Of a stretch of 64,000 nucleotides of DNA, positions 45,722 through 53,305 are shown piece by piece. Location: the NCBI GenBank assembly GCA_041946965.1, contig JBHGBM010000010.1, positions 25,441 to 89,440 on the forward strand. Direction: 5' to 3'. Positions within the stretch are counted from its first letter, which is position 1; every line of letters begins with the position of its first letter. The translations under genes were made by a program, and so were the position numbers. The DNA is from JBHGBM01 sp041946965. Lineage in GTDB: Bacteria; Acidobacteriota; Terriglobia; Bryobacterales; Bryobacteraceae. The notes under the pieces are model-generated. The model worked only from the letters and a program-made list of their open reading frames with translations, ran no database searches and was not told the origin of the DNA.

Positions 45722-47053
45722 ATGCTTCCTCAATACATCGCCAAAGCCGTACCCACCCCCACGAGCGAACGCGCGCCCTGGTACAAGAACACCGCGCCGA
45801 GTTACGCGGGCGTGTTTCTTTGGATCGCGTTCTACAACCTGATTGCGCAAAGCACCATCATCCACGCCGGGCCCGGCGTGTGCCTCTCCGCCCTCGCCGT
45901 AGCGGCCCTGCTCTGCTACGCGCTGTACTATCTCGCCCCCGCCCTCATGGGCATGAAGACGGGTTTCCCGCTCTACGTGATCGGCAGTTCCACCTTCGGC
46001 GCCAAGGGCGGATACCTCATGCCCGGGCTGCTCATGGGCGCCTTGCAGGTGGGCTGGTTCGCGGTGGCCACGTTCATCGCCACCAGCTTCATCCTCAACG
46101 GTTTCGGCGTGAAGCCGGAGCCCGGCAGCGCGCCCTTCATCGTCATCGGCCTGGTGTGGGGCTACCTCATGGCCTACGTGGGGGTGAAAGGCATCGGGTA
46201 CGTGGCGAAGATCGCCCTGTACCTCAACATCATCCCGGTGGTGATGATCCTGCTGGTCTTCTTCCGGACCGCCGGCGGCATCGGGTCTTACGTCCCGAGC
46301 GACCCCAATCCCGCCATGGCCTTCGCCATGCTGATCCAGATCGTCATCGGCTTCTTCGCCACCGCGGGCGCCGCGGGCGCCGACTTCGGCAAGAACGCGC
46401 GGGATGCCCGCGACGTGCGCATGGGCGGGCTCATCGGCATCGCGGTCGCCTGCTTGTTTACCGCCGGGTTGCCCCTGCTGTCCGTCATGGGCGCCTCTAC
46501 CATGTTCCCGAACATGGCGGGGCGGGCTTACGAGGACGTGCTGAAGTCCATGGGCGGCGCGCTCGGCTCGGCCATGTTCTTCCTGTTCACGCTGGCCTCG
46601 ATCCCGTCTTCCTGCTTCTGCGCGTTCATCGCGGGCAACAGCTTCGAAACCATGATCCCCGGCGTGAAGCGCATGTCGTCCAGCATGGCGGGCGTGACGA
46701 TCTCGATCGTGCTCGCCGTCACCGGCGTGGCTGCCAACCTGATCGGCTTCTTCAGCATCGTGGGCGCGTCCTTCGGCCCCATCTGCGGCGCCATGACCGC
46801 CGATTACCTGCTGAGCGGACGCCGCTGGGCCGGGCCGCGCGAAGGCATCAACATCGCCGGTTACGCCGCGTGGGCCATCGGCTTCATCGTCGGGATTCTG
46901 CCGTCCCTGCCGGTTTCGGATACGGTGAAGGTCTACGCGCAGCCCGCGGCGGTGTGGAGCTACCTGGTCGGCATGCTGGTCTACGCCCTGCTCGCCAAGG
47001 CCGGCTTCCAGCCCAAGACCGTGGAGATGACCGCCGCTACCGGCGCGAAGTAA
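45722..47053 (+). CDS. NCS1-family nucleobase/purine-cytosine permease
   Basis: The 443-residue inner-membrane protein has about twelve hydrophobic helices and the NCS1 layout: an N-terminal SERAPWYKNTAPSYAGVFLW, then GLLMGALQVGWFAVATF and GASFGPICGAMTADYLL. The family imports cytosine, purines, hydantoins or vitamins with H+ or Na+; the substrate is not determined here. CAGGAG lies eight bases before the ATG at 45722. The gene overlaps the end of der by 17 bases, tail to tail. No nucleobase catabolic genes are adjacent. Confidence 0.88.
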   Translation: MLPQYIAKAVPTPTSERAPWYKNTAPSYAGVFLWIAFYNLIAQSTIIHAGPGVCLSALAVAALLCYALYYLAPALMGMKTGFPLYVIGSSTFGAKGGYLMPGLLMGALQVGWFAVATFIATSFILNGFGVKPEPGSAPFIVIGLVWGYLMAYVGVKGIGYVAKIALYLNIIPVVMILLVFFRTAGGIGSYVPSDPNPAMAFAMLIQIVIGFFATAGAAGADFGKNARDARDVRMGGLIGIAVACLFTAGLPLLSVMGASTMFPNMAGRAYEDVLKSMGGALGSAMFFLFTLASIPSSCFCAFIAGNSFETMIPGVKRMSSSMAGVTISIVLAVTGVAANLIGFFSIVGASFGPICGAMTADYLLSGRRWAGPREGINIAGYAAWAIGFIVGILPSLPVSDTVKVYAQPAAVWSYLVGMLVYALLAKAGFQPKTVEMTAATGAK

Positions 47054-48338
47054 CCTTCTCTTTCGCGCGCGTCTTGAGAAACACCGGCGTGCCCTTGAAG
47101 CCGAAGCGGCGCCGGATCTGGTTCACCAGGTAGCGCTCGTGCGAGAAGTGCAGCGGCCCCCCGCGGTCCGTGAACAACACGAACGTCGGGGGCCGCACCC
47201 CCGCCTGCGTCATGTAGTAGATCTTGCGCTCCTCGAAGCGCAGCGCCTCCACGAAGCGGTTCAACTCGCCCGTGGTTACGCGCGCCGAGGCCGATTCGTA
47301 TACCTCGCGGATCAGCCGGAACAACGGCGGCACGCCCGCGCCATCCCGCGCGGAGAGGAACACCACCGGCGCATATTCCAGGAACTTGAGCTGATCGCGA
47401 AGGTTGCGCTCAAACTCGCGCTTCTTGCCGGCCGGAACCGTGTCCCACTTGTTCACGCAGATGACGATGGCGCGGCCGCCCTCGTGCGCATAGCCCGCGA
47501 TGGTGGCGTCCAGCGCCAGCACGCCTTCGGTCGCGTCCAGCACCAGCAGCACGACATCCGCCATGCGGATGTGCCGCCGCGCCATCACCACGCTGAGCTT
47601 TTCCGCCATCAGGCGGGTTTTGCCCTTGCGGCGGATGCCGGCGGTGTCGACGAAGACGTAATCCACGCCGCCGCGCGAAACATGCTCGTCCACCGCGTCG
47701 CGCGTGGTCCCCGCCACCGGCGAGACGATGGCGCGCTCCTCGCCGGCCAGCGCGTTCAACAGCGTCGACTTGCCCACGTTCGGCCGCCCGATGATGGAAA
47801 CCTTGATGGACTCGCCCGTCTGCTCGCGCGGCGCCTCCGGCATGCCCTCCGTAATGTGTGCAACCAGCGCGTCCACCCCGCCGCCGTGCTCGGCCGAGAT
47901 GGGGAAGATGTCGCCGACGCCCAGCGAATAGAAGTCGTGCACCAGCGCTTCGGCCGCGGCGCTGTCGATCTTGTTCACCGCCAGCGAAACGGGCTTGCCG
48001 GTACGCAGCAGCATGCGGGCCAGGTCGCGGTCCGGCGCGGCGATCTCGCTGCGGCCGTCAACCACGAGAATGATGTGCGCGGCGCGCGCCAGCGCCACGC
48101 GCGCCTGCCGCAGGATCTGCGCCGGTATGAACTCCGCGTCATCCGGCACGATGCCGCCCGTATCGATCACCTCGAAGCGCCGCCCGTCGTATTCGGCCGT
48201 GCCGTGAATGCGGTCGCGGGTGATGCCGGGCTCGTCGCCCACGATGGCGCGGCGCTGCCCGGTGATGCGGTTGAACAGAGTTGATTTCCCGACGTTCGGC
48301 CTGCCCACGATGACTACGGTGGGGGTGCTCGGGGCCAT
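47037..48338 (-). CDS. der: ribosome-assembly GTPase Der (EngA)
   Basis: Der has two tandem G domains and helps assemble the 50S ribosomal subunit. The 433-residue protein shows GRPNVGKST at 12-20 and again in the second domain, DTGG and DTAG switch motifs, NKID and NKWD specificity motifs, and a KH-like C-terminal domain with SARDGAG and GFKGTPVFLKTRAKE at the end. GGAGGGG precedes the ATG. The gene is divergent from feoA and convergent with the permease. Confidence 0.96.
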   Translation of the reverse strand: MAPSTPTVVIVGRPNVGKSTLFNRITGQRRAIVGDEPGITRDRIHGTAEYDGRRFEVIDTGGIVPDDAEFIPAQILRQARVALARAAHIILVVDGRSEIAAPDRDLARMLLRTGKPVSLAVNKIDSAAAEALVHDFYSLGVGDIFPISAEHGGGVDALVAHITEGMPEAPREQTGESIKVSIIGRPNVGKSTLLNALAGEERAIVSPVAGTTRDAVDEHVSRGGVDYVFVDTAGIRRKGKTRLMAEKLSVVMARRHIRMADVVLLVLDATEGVLALDATIAGYAHEGGRAIVICVNKWDTVPAGKKREFERNLRDQLKFLEYAPVVFLSARDGAGVPPLFRLIREVYESASARVTTGELNRFVEALRFEERKIYYMTQAGVRPPTFVLFTDRGGPLHFSHERYLVNQIRRRFGFKGTPVFLKTRAKEKVTSRR

Positions 48339-48402
48339 GCCCCTCCATGATATCAGCTACAACGCGGCCCGCGGCACGGCTGTATCTACCCGTACTTTCA
48401 AA

Positions 48403-48437
48403 CACTTGCGGGGAGCTGCGTCACTTGCAAGCGAGTG
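48403..48437. promoter_or_regulatory. CACTTGC repeats upstream of feoA
   Basis: CACTTGC occurs at 48403-48409 and 48422-48428, and the second copy faces an imperfect inverted GCGAGTG at 48431-48437. Between these and the feoA start lies GCTATATAGG. The sites could bind a metal-responsive regulator; no Fur-like AT-rich box is visible. Function is inferred from position only. Confidence 0.35.
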
Positions 48438-48474
48438 GCGGATCTGTTTGTGGTAAGCTTGCTATATAGGACAT

Positions 48475-48735
48475 ATGCTGCAACTGAGTGGCAACAGGCT
48501 CCGCACGCTGTGCGACCTGGAGCGCGGCCAGCAGGGCGTCCTGGACCGCCTCGATTTGCCGGAGGCGGAAGCCCGGCGCCTGATGGAGCTGGGGTTCATC
48601 CCCGGCTCGCGCATCACCGTGGGTTTGAGCGCGCCGGGCGGAGACCCGTGCGTGTTCCGCGTCGACGGATCGGAAGTGGCACTGCGGCGTGAGACCGCCG
48701 TGCGCCTGGTGGTGCGTCCCGCGGAGCCCGCGTGA
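48475..48735 (+). CDS. feoA: ferrous iron transport protein A
   Basis: The 86-residue SH3-like protein (LMELGFIPGSRITV, FRVDGSEVALRRETA) is the small cytoplasmic partner of FeoB. A TATATA lies seven bases before the ATG and there is no well-spaced Shine-Dalgarno sequence, so the message may be leaderless. Its stop overlaps the feoB GTG (GTGA), giving tight coupling. No feoC or fur gene is nearby. Confidence 0.9.
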   Translation: MLQLSGNRLRTLCDLERGQQGVLDRLDLPEAEARRLMELGFIPGSRITVGLSAPGGDPCVFRVDGSEVALRRETAVRLVVRPAEPA

Positions 48736-50621
48736 GCGATTGCAGCGGATGCCCGGTGGCAGGCGTCGCACTGCGCGCGCGCGCCCCGGCCCGTGTGGCC
48801 GCCGTAGTCGGCCCGCCCAATTCCGGAAAATCCACCCTTTTTAACCGCCTTACCGGCCTGCGCCAGAAAGTCGCCAACTTTCCCGGCGTCACCGTGGAAC
48901 AGCACACCGGGACCGTGGACCTGGCCGATGGCAAACAGATCACCCTCATCGACCTCCCCGGCATCTACAGCCTGAATCCCCGTTCGGAAGACGAGCAGGT
49001 CACGCGCGACGTGCTTACCGGCGCCCGCGCGGATACACCGCGCCCGGACGCGGTTCTGCTGGTTCTGGACTCCACCAATCTCGGGCGTCACCTTATGCTC
49101 GCGGCCCCGGTGCTCGCGCTCGGGTTGCCCACGCTGGTCATCCTGAACATGGCGGACGACCTGCGCGCGCGTGGCGGGGAAGTGGACGTGGAGGCGCTCG
49201 AGCGGCAACTGGGAGCCCCCGCCGTGCTCGCGAGCGCCAGGGACGGAGAGGGCTTCGAGCGCGTTCTGGCATTCCTGGAAAGAGGCGTGCCCCCGCCGGA
49301 GCCGCTCGAACTTCCCGTTTTGCACGATGTGCCGCGCTGCCGCGCCTGGGCCGGCAAGGTCGGCGCCCACGCCGGATATCAGCCTCCGGCGCCGCCGCTA
49401 TGGACGCGCCGTCTCGATTCTGTCTTCCTGCACCCGGTGGCCGGCCCGCTGATCTTCGCCGCCGTGGTCGTCACGGTTTTCCAGTCGATCTTCACGCTCG
49501 CCGCCCCGCTCATGGAACTGGTGAAGACCGCTGTTGCCGCTTCGGGAGCGTGGGTCGGCGGCGTGCTTCCGGCATCGGCCTTTCGCTCGCTCGTGGTGGA
49601 TGGAGTGTGGGGCGGAGTCGGGTCCGTGCTGGTCTTCCTGCCGCAGATCCTGCTGCTGTTTCTGTTCCTCGGCGTACTGGAGGATTCCGGATACCTGGCG
49701 CGCGCCGCCCTGATTGCCGACCGCACCATGGCGCGCGTGGGCTTGCAGGGCAAGGCCTTCATCCCCCTGCTCTCGGCTTACGCCTGCGCCGTGCCCGCGG
49801 TGCTGGCCACCCGCACCATTGAGAACAAGCGCGACCGCATCGCCACCATCCTGATCGCGCCGTTCATGACCTGCTCGGCCCGGCTGCCCGTCTATACGCT
49901 CATCATCGCCGCGTTTCTTCCCAACCATCCGCTGCTCGGCGGGCTTCTGGGCGCGCGCGCGGCGGCGCTGCTGGGTCTCTACCTGCTGGGTTTCTGCGCC
50001 GCGGTGCTCACCGCGCGCCTGCTGAAATCTTCGGTGTTGCGCACGGACCGCGCCCCGTTCTTCCTGGAGATGCCGCCTTACCGCCGGCCCACGCTGCGCT
50101 CGCTCGGACTGCGGCTGTACGACCGCTCCAAAGTGTTCCTGCGCCGCGCAGGCACCGTGATCCTGCTGGTTTCGGTTTGCATTTGGGGACTCGCGCACCT
50201 GCCGCTCGATCACGGGCAGGCCCCGTCCATCGAGCACAGCCTCGCCGGGACGCTGGGCCGGAGCATCGAGCCTCTGATCGAGCCGCTCGGATTCAACTGG
50301 AAGATCGGTGTCGGGCTGATTACCTCGCTCGCCGCGCGCGAGGTCATCGTAAGCACTCTCGGAACCATCTACGGCATGGAGAACAAGGCCAATTCCGGCG
50401 GGCTCCAGGCCGCCCTGCAAAAGGACCTCACTCCCGCCGCCGCCGTGGCGCTGCTGGTGTTCTTCGCCTTCGCCATGCAGTGTGTCTCCACCATCGCCGT
50501 GGTGCGGCGCGAGACCGGCGGCTGGAAATGGCCCGCCGCACAGTTCGCCTACATGGGTGCGCTGGCGTGGCTGGGCGCGTTCGTCGCCAACCATCTCGGG
50601 TTTTTTTTCCGCCTGCTCTAA
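48732..50621 (+). CDS. feoB: ferrous iron transporter FeoB
   Basis: FeoB is the inner-membrane Fe(II) permease with an N-terminal G domain. The 629-residue protein has GPPNSGKST (G1), DLPGIYS (G3), NMAD (G4), and the transmembrane core with LEDSGYLARAA, AYACAVPAVLATRT and CSARLPVY carrying the conserved cysteines. It is shorter than the E. coli protein because the helical and C-terminal parts are compact. The start is GTG 48732 overlapping feoA. Regulation probably follows the upstream repeats. Confidence 0.93.
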   Translation: MSDCSGCPVAGVALRARAPARVAAVVGPPNSGKSTLFNRLTGLRQKVANFPGVTVEQHTGTVDLADGKQITLIDLPGIYSLNPRSEDEQVTRDVLTGARADTPRPDAVLLVLDSTNLGRHLMLAAPVLALGLPTLVILNMADDLRARGGEVDVEALERQLGAPAVLASARDGEGFERVLAFLERGVPPPEPLELPVLHDVPRCRAWAGKVGAHAGYQPPAPPLWTRRLDSVFLHPVAGPLIFAAVVVTVFQSIFTLAAPLMELVKTAVAASGAWVGGVLPASAFRSLVVDGVWGGVGSVLVFLPQILLLFLFLGVLEDSGYLARAALIADRTMARVGLQGKAFIPLLSAYACAVPAVLATRTIENKRDRIATILIAPFMTCSARLPVYTLIIAAFLPNHPLLGGLLGARAAALLGLYLLGFCAAVLTARLLKSSVLRTDRAPFFLEMPPYRRPTLRSLGLRLYDRSKVFLRRAGTVILLVSVCIWGLAHLPLDHGQAPSIEHSLAGTLGRSIEPLIEPLGFNWKIGVGLITSLAAREVIVSTLGTIYGMENKANSGGLQAALQKDLTPAAAVALLVFFAFAMQCVSTIAVVRRETGGWKWPAAQFAYMGALAWLGAFVANHLGFFFRLL

Positions 50622-50669
50622 GCGTTACGCCCGATTCGCGGCATGGCCGCGCGCTGACACAATCGAAGC

Positions 50670-51008
50670 GTGCGCAATGACGTGCTGGACCTGGAACAGC
50701 TTCGCAATGCCACGCTGGAGGACCAGGATCTGATGCGTGAGATTGTCGGCGCGCTGATCGACGACACCGCGCGGCAGATCGGGGCGCTCCACCGCGCCAT
50801 CCTGAACGAAGACGCGAATGAATGCATGCGCCTCGCGCACTACTCGAAAGGCGCGTGCGCCAGCGTAGGCGCGCGTTCCAGCGCGGAGCTGTTTCAGGGC
50901 ATCGAGCGGCGCGCCGCCTCCGGCGATTTCGCCGCGTGCCGGGAATCGCTGCGCAGGCTCACCGGAGAACTGGAGAAATTGCGCGCTCAGGCGCTGGCCG
51001 CTTTGTAA
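50670..51008 (+). CDS. orphan histidine phosphotransfer (Hpt) protein
   Basis: The 112-residue helical protein carries the Hpt motif AHYSKGACASVGA with the phospho-acceptor His57, followed by a second helix pair. Hpt proteins shuttle phosphate between receivers and kinases. The start is a GTG 49 bases after feoB. No kinase or receiver gene is adjacent on this strand, so the partner must be elsewhere. It overlaps the 3' end of the IscU-like gene by 22 bases, tail to tail. Confidence 0.82.
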   Translation: MRNDVLDLEQLRNATLEDQDLMREIVGALIDDTARQIGALHRAILNEDANECMRLAHYSKGACASVGARSSAELFQGIERRAASGDFAACRESLRRLTGELEKLRAQALAAL

Positions 51009-51346
51009 GCGGCGCGCACGGCATCCACGCACAGCGACGCGGCATGTTGCGAAGCCGCGGGCAACCCGCCCACTGCGGTTTCGATCGCCTCCGGAGTCAA
51101 CGCCGCCACTTCCGCGCGCGTACGGCCCGCCAGCCATTCCGCCGTCGCCGAACCCGCCGCGATCGACGCCGTGCACCCGCGCGTGTAGTAGCGCGCCTCG
51201 GCCACGCGGTCTCCTTCAAACCGCATCGAGAGCCGCATGATGTCGCCGCACGCCGGGTTGGTCACCTCCACCGTCACGGCCGGCGGCGGCAATTCGCCCA
51301 CCCCCCGCGGATGCCGAAAGTGATCCAACAGTCGCTCGGAGTACAT
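50987..51346 (-). CDS. IscU/NifU-like iron-sulfur scaffold protein
   Basis: The 119-residue protein has the scaffold cysteines in NPACGDIMRL (Cys33 with Asp35), TRGCTASIAAGS (Cys58) and LCVDAVRAAY (Cys106), the three-Cys pattern of IscU/SufU proteins. YSERLLDHFRHPRGVG is the usual N-terminus. GGAG lies six bases before the ATG. Assembly partners such as a cysteine desulfurase are not in the window; SufU-type function is equally possible. Confidence 0.85.
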   Translation of the reverse strand: MYSERLLDHFRHPRGVGELPPPAVTVEVTNPACGDIMRLSMRFEGDRVAEARYYTRGCTASIAAGSATAEWLAGRTRAEVAALTPEAIETAVGGLPAASQHAASLCVDAVRAAYKAASA

Positions 51347-51419
51347 GTGTGCTCCAATTAGATCTTACAGCCATGCCGCTTGTGAAGGTTCCCGCGCTGA
51401 AAGGCCGCGTGCCGCGCTC

Positions 51420-51797
51420 ATGACGACTGTGGTGGCGGGCATCCTGCGGCGCGGCGGGCGCGTGCTGGCCTGCCGCCGCGCCGCACACCAACCCCATCCG
51501 CTCAAGTGGGAGTTCCCCGGAGGGAAAGTCGAACCGGGCGAGACGGAAACCGCGGCGCTCGCGCGCGAACTCGAAGAGGAACTCGGCATCCGCGCCGGGA
51601 TCGGACCCGAAGTCGCCCGTTACGAATTCCAATACCCCGGCAAGGCCCGCATCCTGCTGGTGTTCTACGAAATCGAGCGGTACGAGGGAGAGATTCGCAA
51701 CCTGGTCTTTGACGAAATCCGCTGGGAAGCCCCGGAGCGCCTGGCTGCTTACGATTTCCTCGAAGGCGATGTCGAATTCGTGCGGCGGCTTACTTGA
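51420..51797 (+). CDS. MutT-type Nudix hydrolase
   Basis: The 125-residue protein has the complete Nudix box at residues 35-57 (G35, E41, R49, E50, E53, E54, G56) and the MutT-like context CRRAAHQPHPLKWEFPGGK. Such enzymes hydrolyse oxidised nucleotides such as 8-oxo-dGTP. The start ATG at 51420 was preferred because upstream residues are not MutT-like. It overlaps the 3' end of the following secreted protein gene by eight bases, tail to tail. Confidence 0.88.
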   Translation: MTTVVAGILRRGGRVLACRRAAHQPHPLKWEFPGGKVEPGETETAALARELEEELGIRAGIGPEVARYEFQYPGKARILLVFYEIERYEGEIRNLVFDEIRWEAPERLAAYDFLEGDVEFVRRLT

Positions 51798-52515
51798 CGT
51801 CCGGAAGCCGCACATCCACCCCGCGTTCCCTGTTCAGCCGGAGCGTAAGCGGCCGGTCGATCAGCGAAGTGGAAACCTGGTTGTGGACGTTGCCCGAGGT
51901 GAAGTAGTGCAACGTGTCGCCGTCGATCCAATAGGCCACGGCGGAGTAAATGGAGTGGTCCTTGAAAGCGAACAGGTAGCCGGAGGACGGCTGCGCGGCT
52001 GCTGCGGCCATCTCCTCGGCGCCGCGCGAGGGCGCCTCGTAGACCTTGATCGAGGTCGAGTCCTCCGCGGCGGGCGGCGGCGCGGGATGCTGGAACTGCT
52101 GGTTGATCACCACCGGCGCCTGCGCCTGTGGATAGACCACCACCACGCTGGGCTGCTGCGGGGCCATGTCATAGCCGCCCACGTACACGGGATACGCGTA
52201 GGGCATGTAGACCACCGAGGTTCCCCGCCGTCCGCCCAGGCTTCCCCTGTACGGATCAAAGCCGCTGACGATCCCGCCCAGGCGATTGGCAAACCCCGTA
52301 TCCGTAATGGAAAAGGGCAGACGAGGCTGCTGCGGCGCGTGTCCGGTGCCCGGAAACGCTATGTTTCCGAATCCCGAAAACCCCGGCCGGACGGGCGGAC
52401 GGCCGGTGCCAGGGTAAAGAATGTTGCCGAAACCGCTCGGCGAGCCGATCGAATGCTGCGCCAGCGCCGCACCCGTGATCAGAAGCGCCGTCCCGATACC
52501 CGCGAGGAATTTCAT
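51790..52515 (-). CDS. secreted protein with duplicated GFGNI-PGTG motif
   Basis: The 241-residue protein has a strong ribosome binding site (AAGGAGGAG) and a signal peptide (GTALLITGAALAQ). The mature part opens with GFGNILYPGTGRP (residues 28-40) and GFGNIAFPGTGHA (48-60), a 20-residue repeat, then a Pro/Gln-rich middle and a C-terminal DGDTLHYFTSGNVHNQVS segment. I know of no function; the repeat looks lineage-specific. It probably localises outside the inner membrane. Confidence 0.75.
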   Translation of the reverse strand: MKFLAGIGTALLITGAALAQHSIGSPSGFGNILYPGTGRPPVRPGFSGFGNIAFPGTGHAPQQPRLPFSITDTGFANRLGGIVSGFDPYRGSLGGRRGTSVVYMPYAYPVYVGGYDMAPQQPSVVVVYPQAQAPVVINQQFQHPAPPPAAEDSTSIKVYEAPSRGAEEMAAAAAQPSSGYLFAFKDHSIYSAVAYWIDGDTLHYFTSGNVHNQVSTSLIDRPLTLRLNRERGVDVRLPDVK

Positions 52516-52629
52516 AAACTCCTCCTTGCCTTAAGCTTAACACCCTATGACGCAGAGAAAGCCCAAAGCGTTGCCTGGCGCGTCACACTTTCCGCAACCC
52601 CGCGGTATCATGTCAGCGGCGGCCTCTCT

Positions 52630-53304
52630 ATGATCGTGCGTTGTTTGGTGGCCGGCATGGCGGTGCTCGCCACCGCTCAGCAGCCCTCCTGGCGGGATAA
52701 GCCGGCGGCGGAATGGACCCGCGCCGAGGCCCGGCAGGTCCTGACGGATTCGCCCTGGGCCAAGTCCACGCTCGCAAAGCTGAATGTCACCCGCGGCGGC
52801 GGCGGTGGTGGTGGCGGAGGCCGGATCGGTGTGGGCGTCCCGCGCCGCCGCACCGGCGGCATCGGCGGTTATCCCGTACCGCGGACACCACCCCCCGCGC
52901 CGCGCCAGGCGCCGGCTCCGCGAAAGCCTCCCACTTTGCTGGTCCGCTGGGAAACGGCCGAACCGGTGAGGGAGGCGGAGTTGAAAACGCAGGATTCCGG
53001 GGTGCCCTACGGCGACGAGGCTCATTACGCCGTCGCGGTCCTCCGCATCCCCAACCGCCTCCTGGGCAATGCGGGCAAGCCCAAGGCCGAACTCCACCGC
53101 AAGAGCGGCAAGACCATCAAATCCACGAGCGCCAAGGTCATCCCGCGCGATCAGAACGGCATGGTGCTGTTCCTGTTCCCCAGGAGCAAAGAGATCGTGC
53201 CCGGCGACCAGGAGATCGAGTTCCGTGCCCGCATCGGCACCCTGGAAATCAAACAGAGCTTCAGCCTGGCCGAGATGACCTGGCACGGCAAGCTGGAACT
53301 CTGA
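52630..53304 (+). CDS. secreted protein with WxxKPxAEW N-terminus and poly-Gly linker
   Basis: The 224-residue protein has a short signal peptide (VAGMAVLATAQQ), then WRDKPAAEWTRAEARQVLTD and SPWAKSTLAKL, a pattern seen in acidobacterial secreted proteins of unknown role. A run of nine glycines and a Pro-rich segment follow, then a beta-rich domain (VLRIPNRLLG; MVLFLFPRSKEIV). The ATG at 52630 is weakly supported. It is convergent with the PPC-protein gene. Confidence 0.65.
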   Translation: MIVRCLVAGMAVLATAQQPSWRDKPAAEWTRAEARQVLTDSPWAKSTLAKLNVTRGGGGGGGGGRIGVGVPRRRTGGIGGYPVPRTPPPAPRQAPAPRKPPTLLVRWETAEPVREAELKTQDSGVPYGDEAHYAVAVLRIPNRLLGNAGKPKAELHRKSGKTIKSTSAKVIPRDQNGMVLFLFPRSKEIVPGDQEIEFRARIGTLEIKQSFSLAEMTWHGKLEL

Positions 53305-53305
53305 T

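Noticed and set aside
45820..47133. A second plus-strand frame overlapping the permease gene
   Set aside because: Its product is a run of H and R residues typical of an out-of-frame reading of a GC-rich membrane protein gene.
52800..52830. GGC-rich repeat as a possible mobile or structural DNA element
   Set aside because: It encodes the poly-Gly linker of the secreted protein at 52630 in frame and has no flanking repeats.
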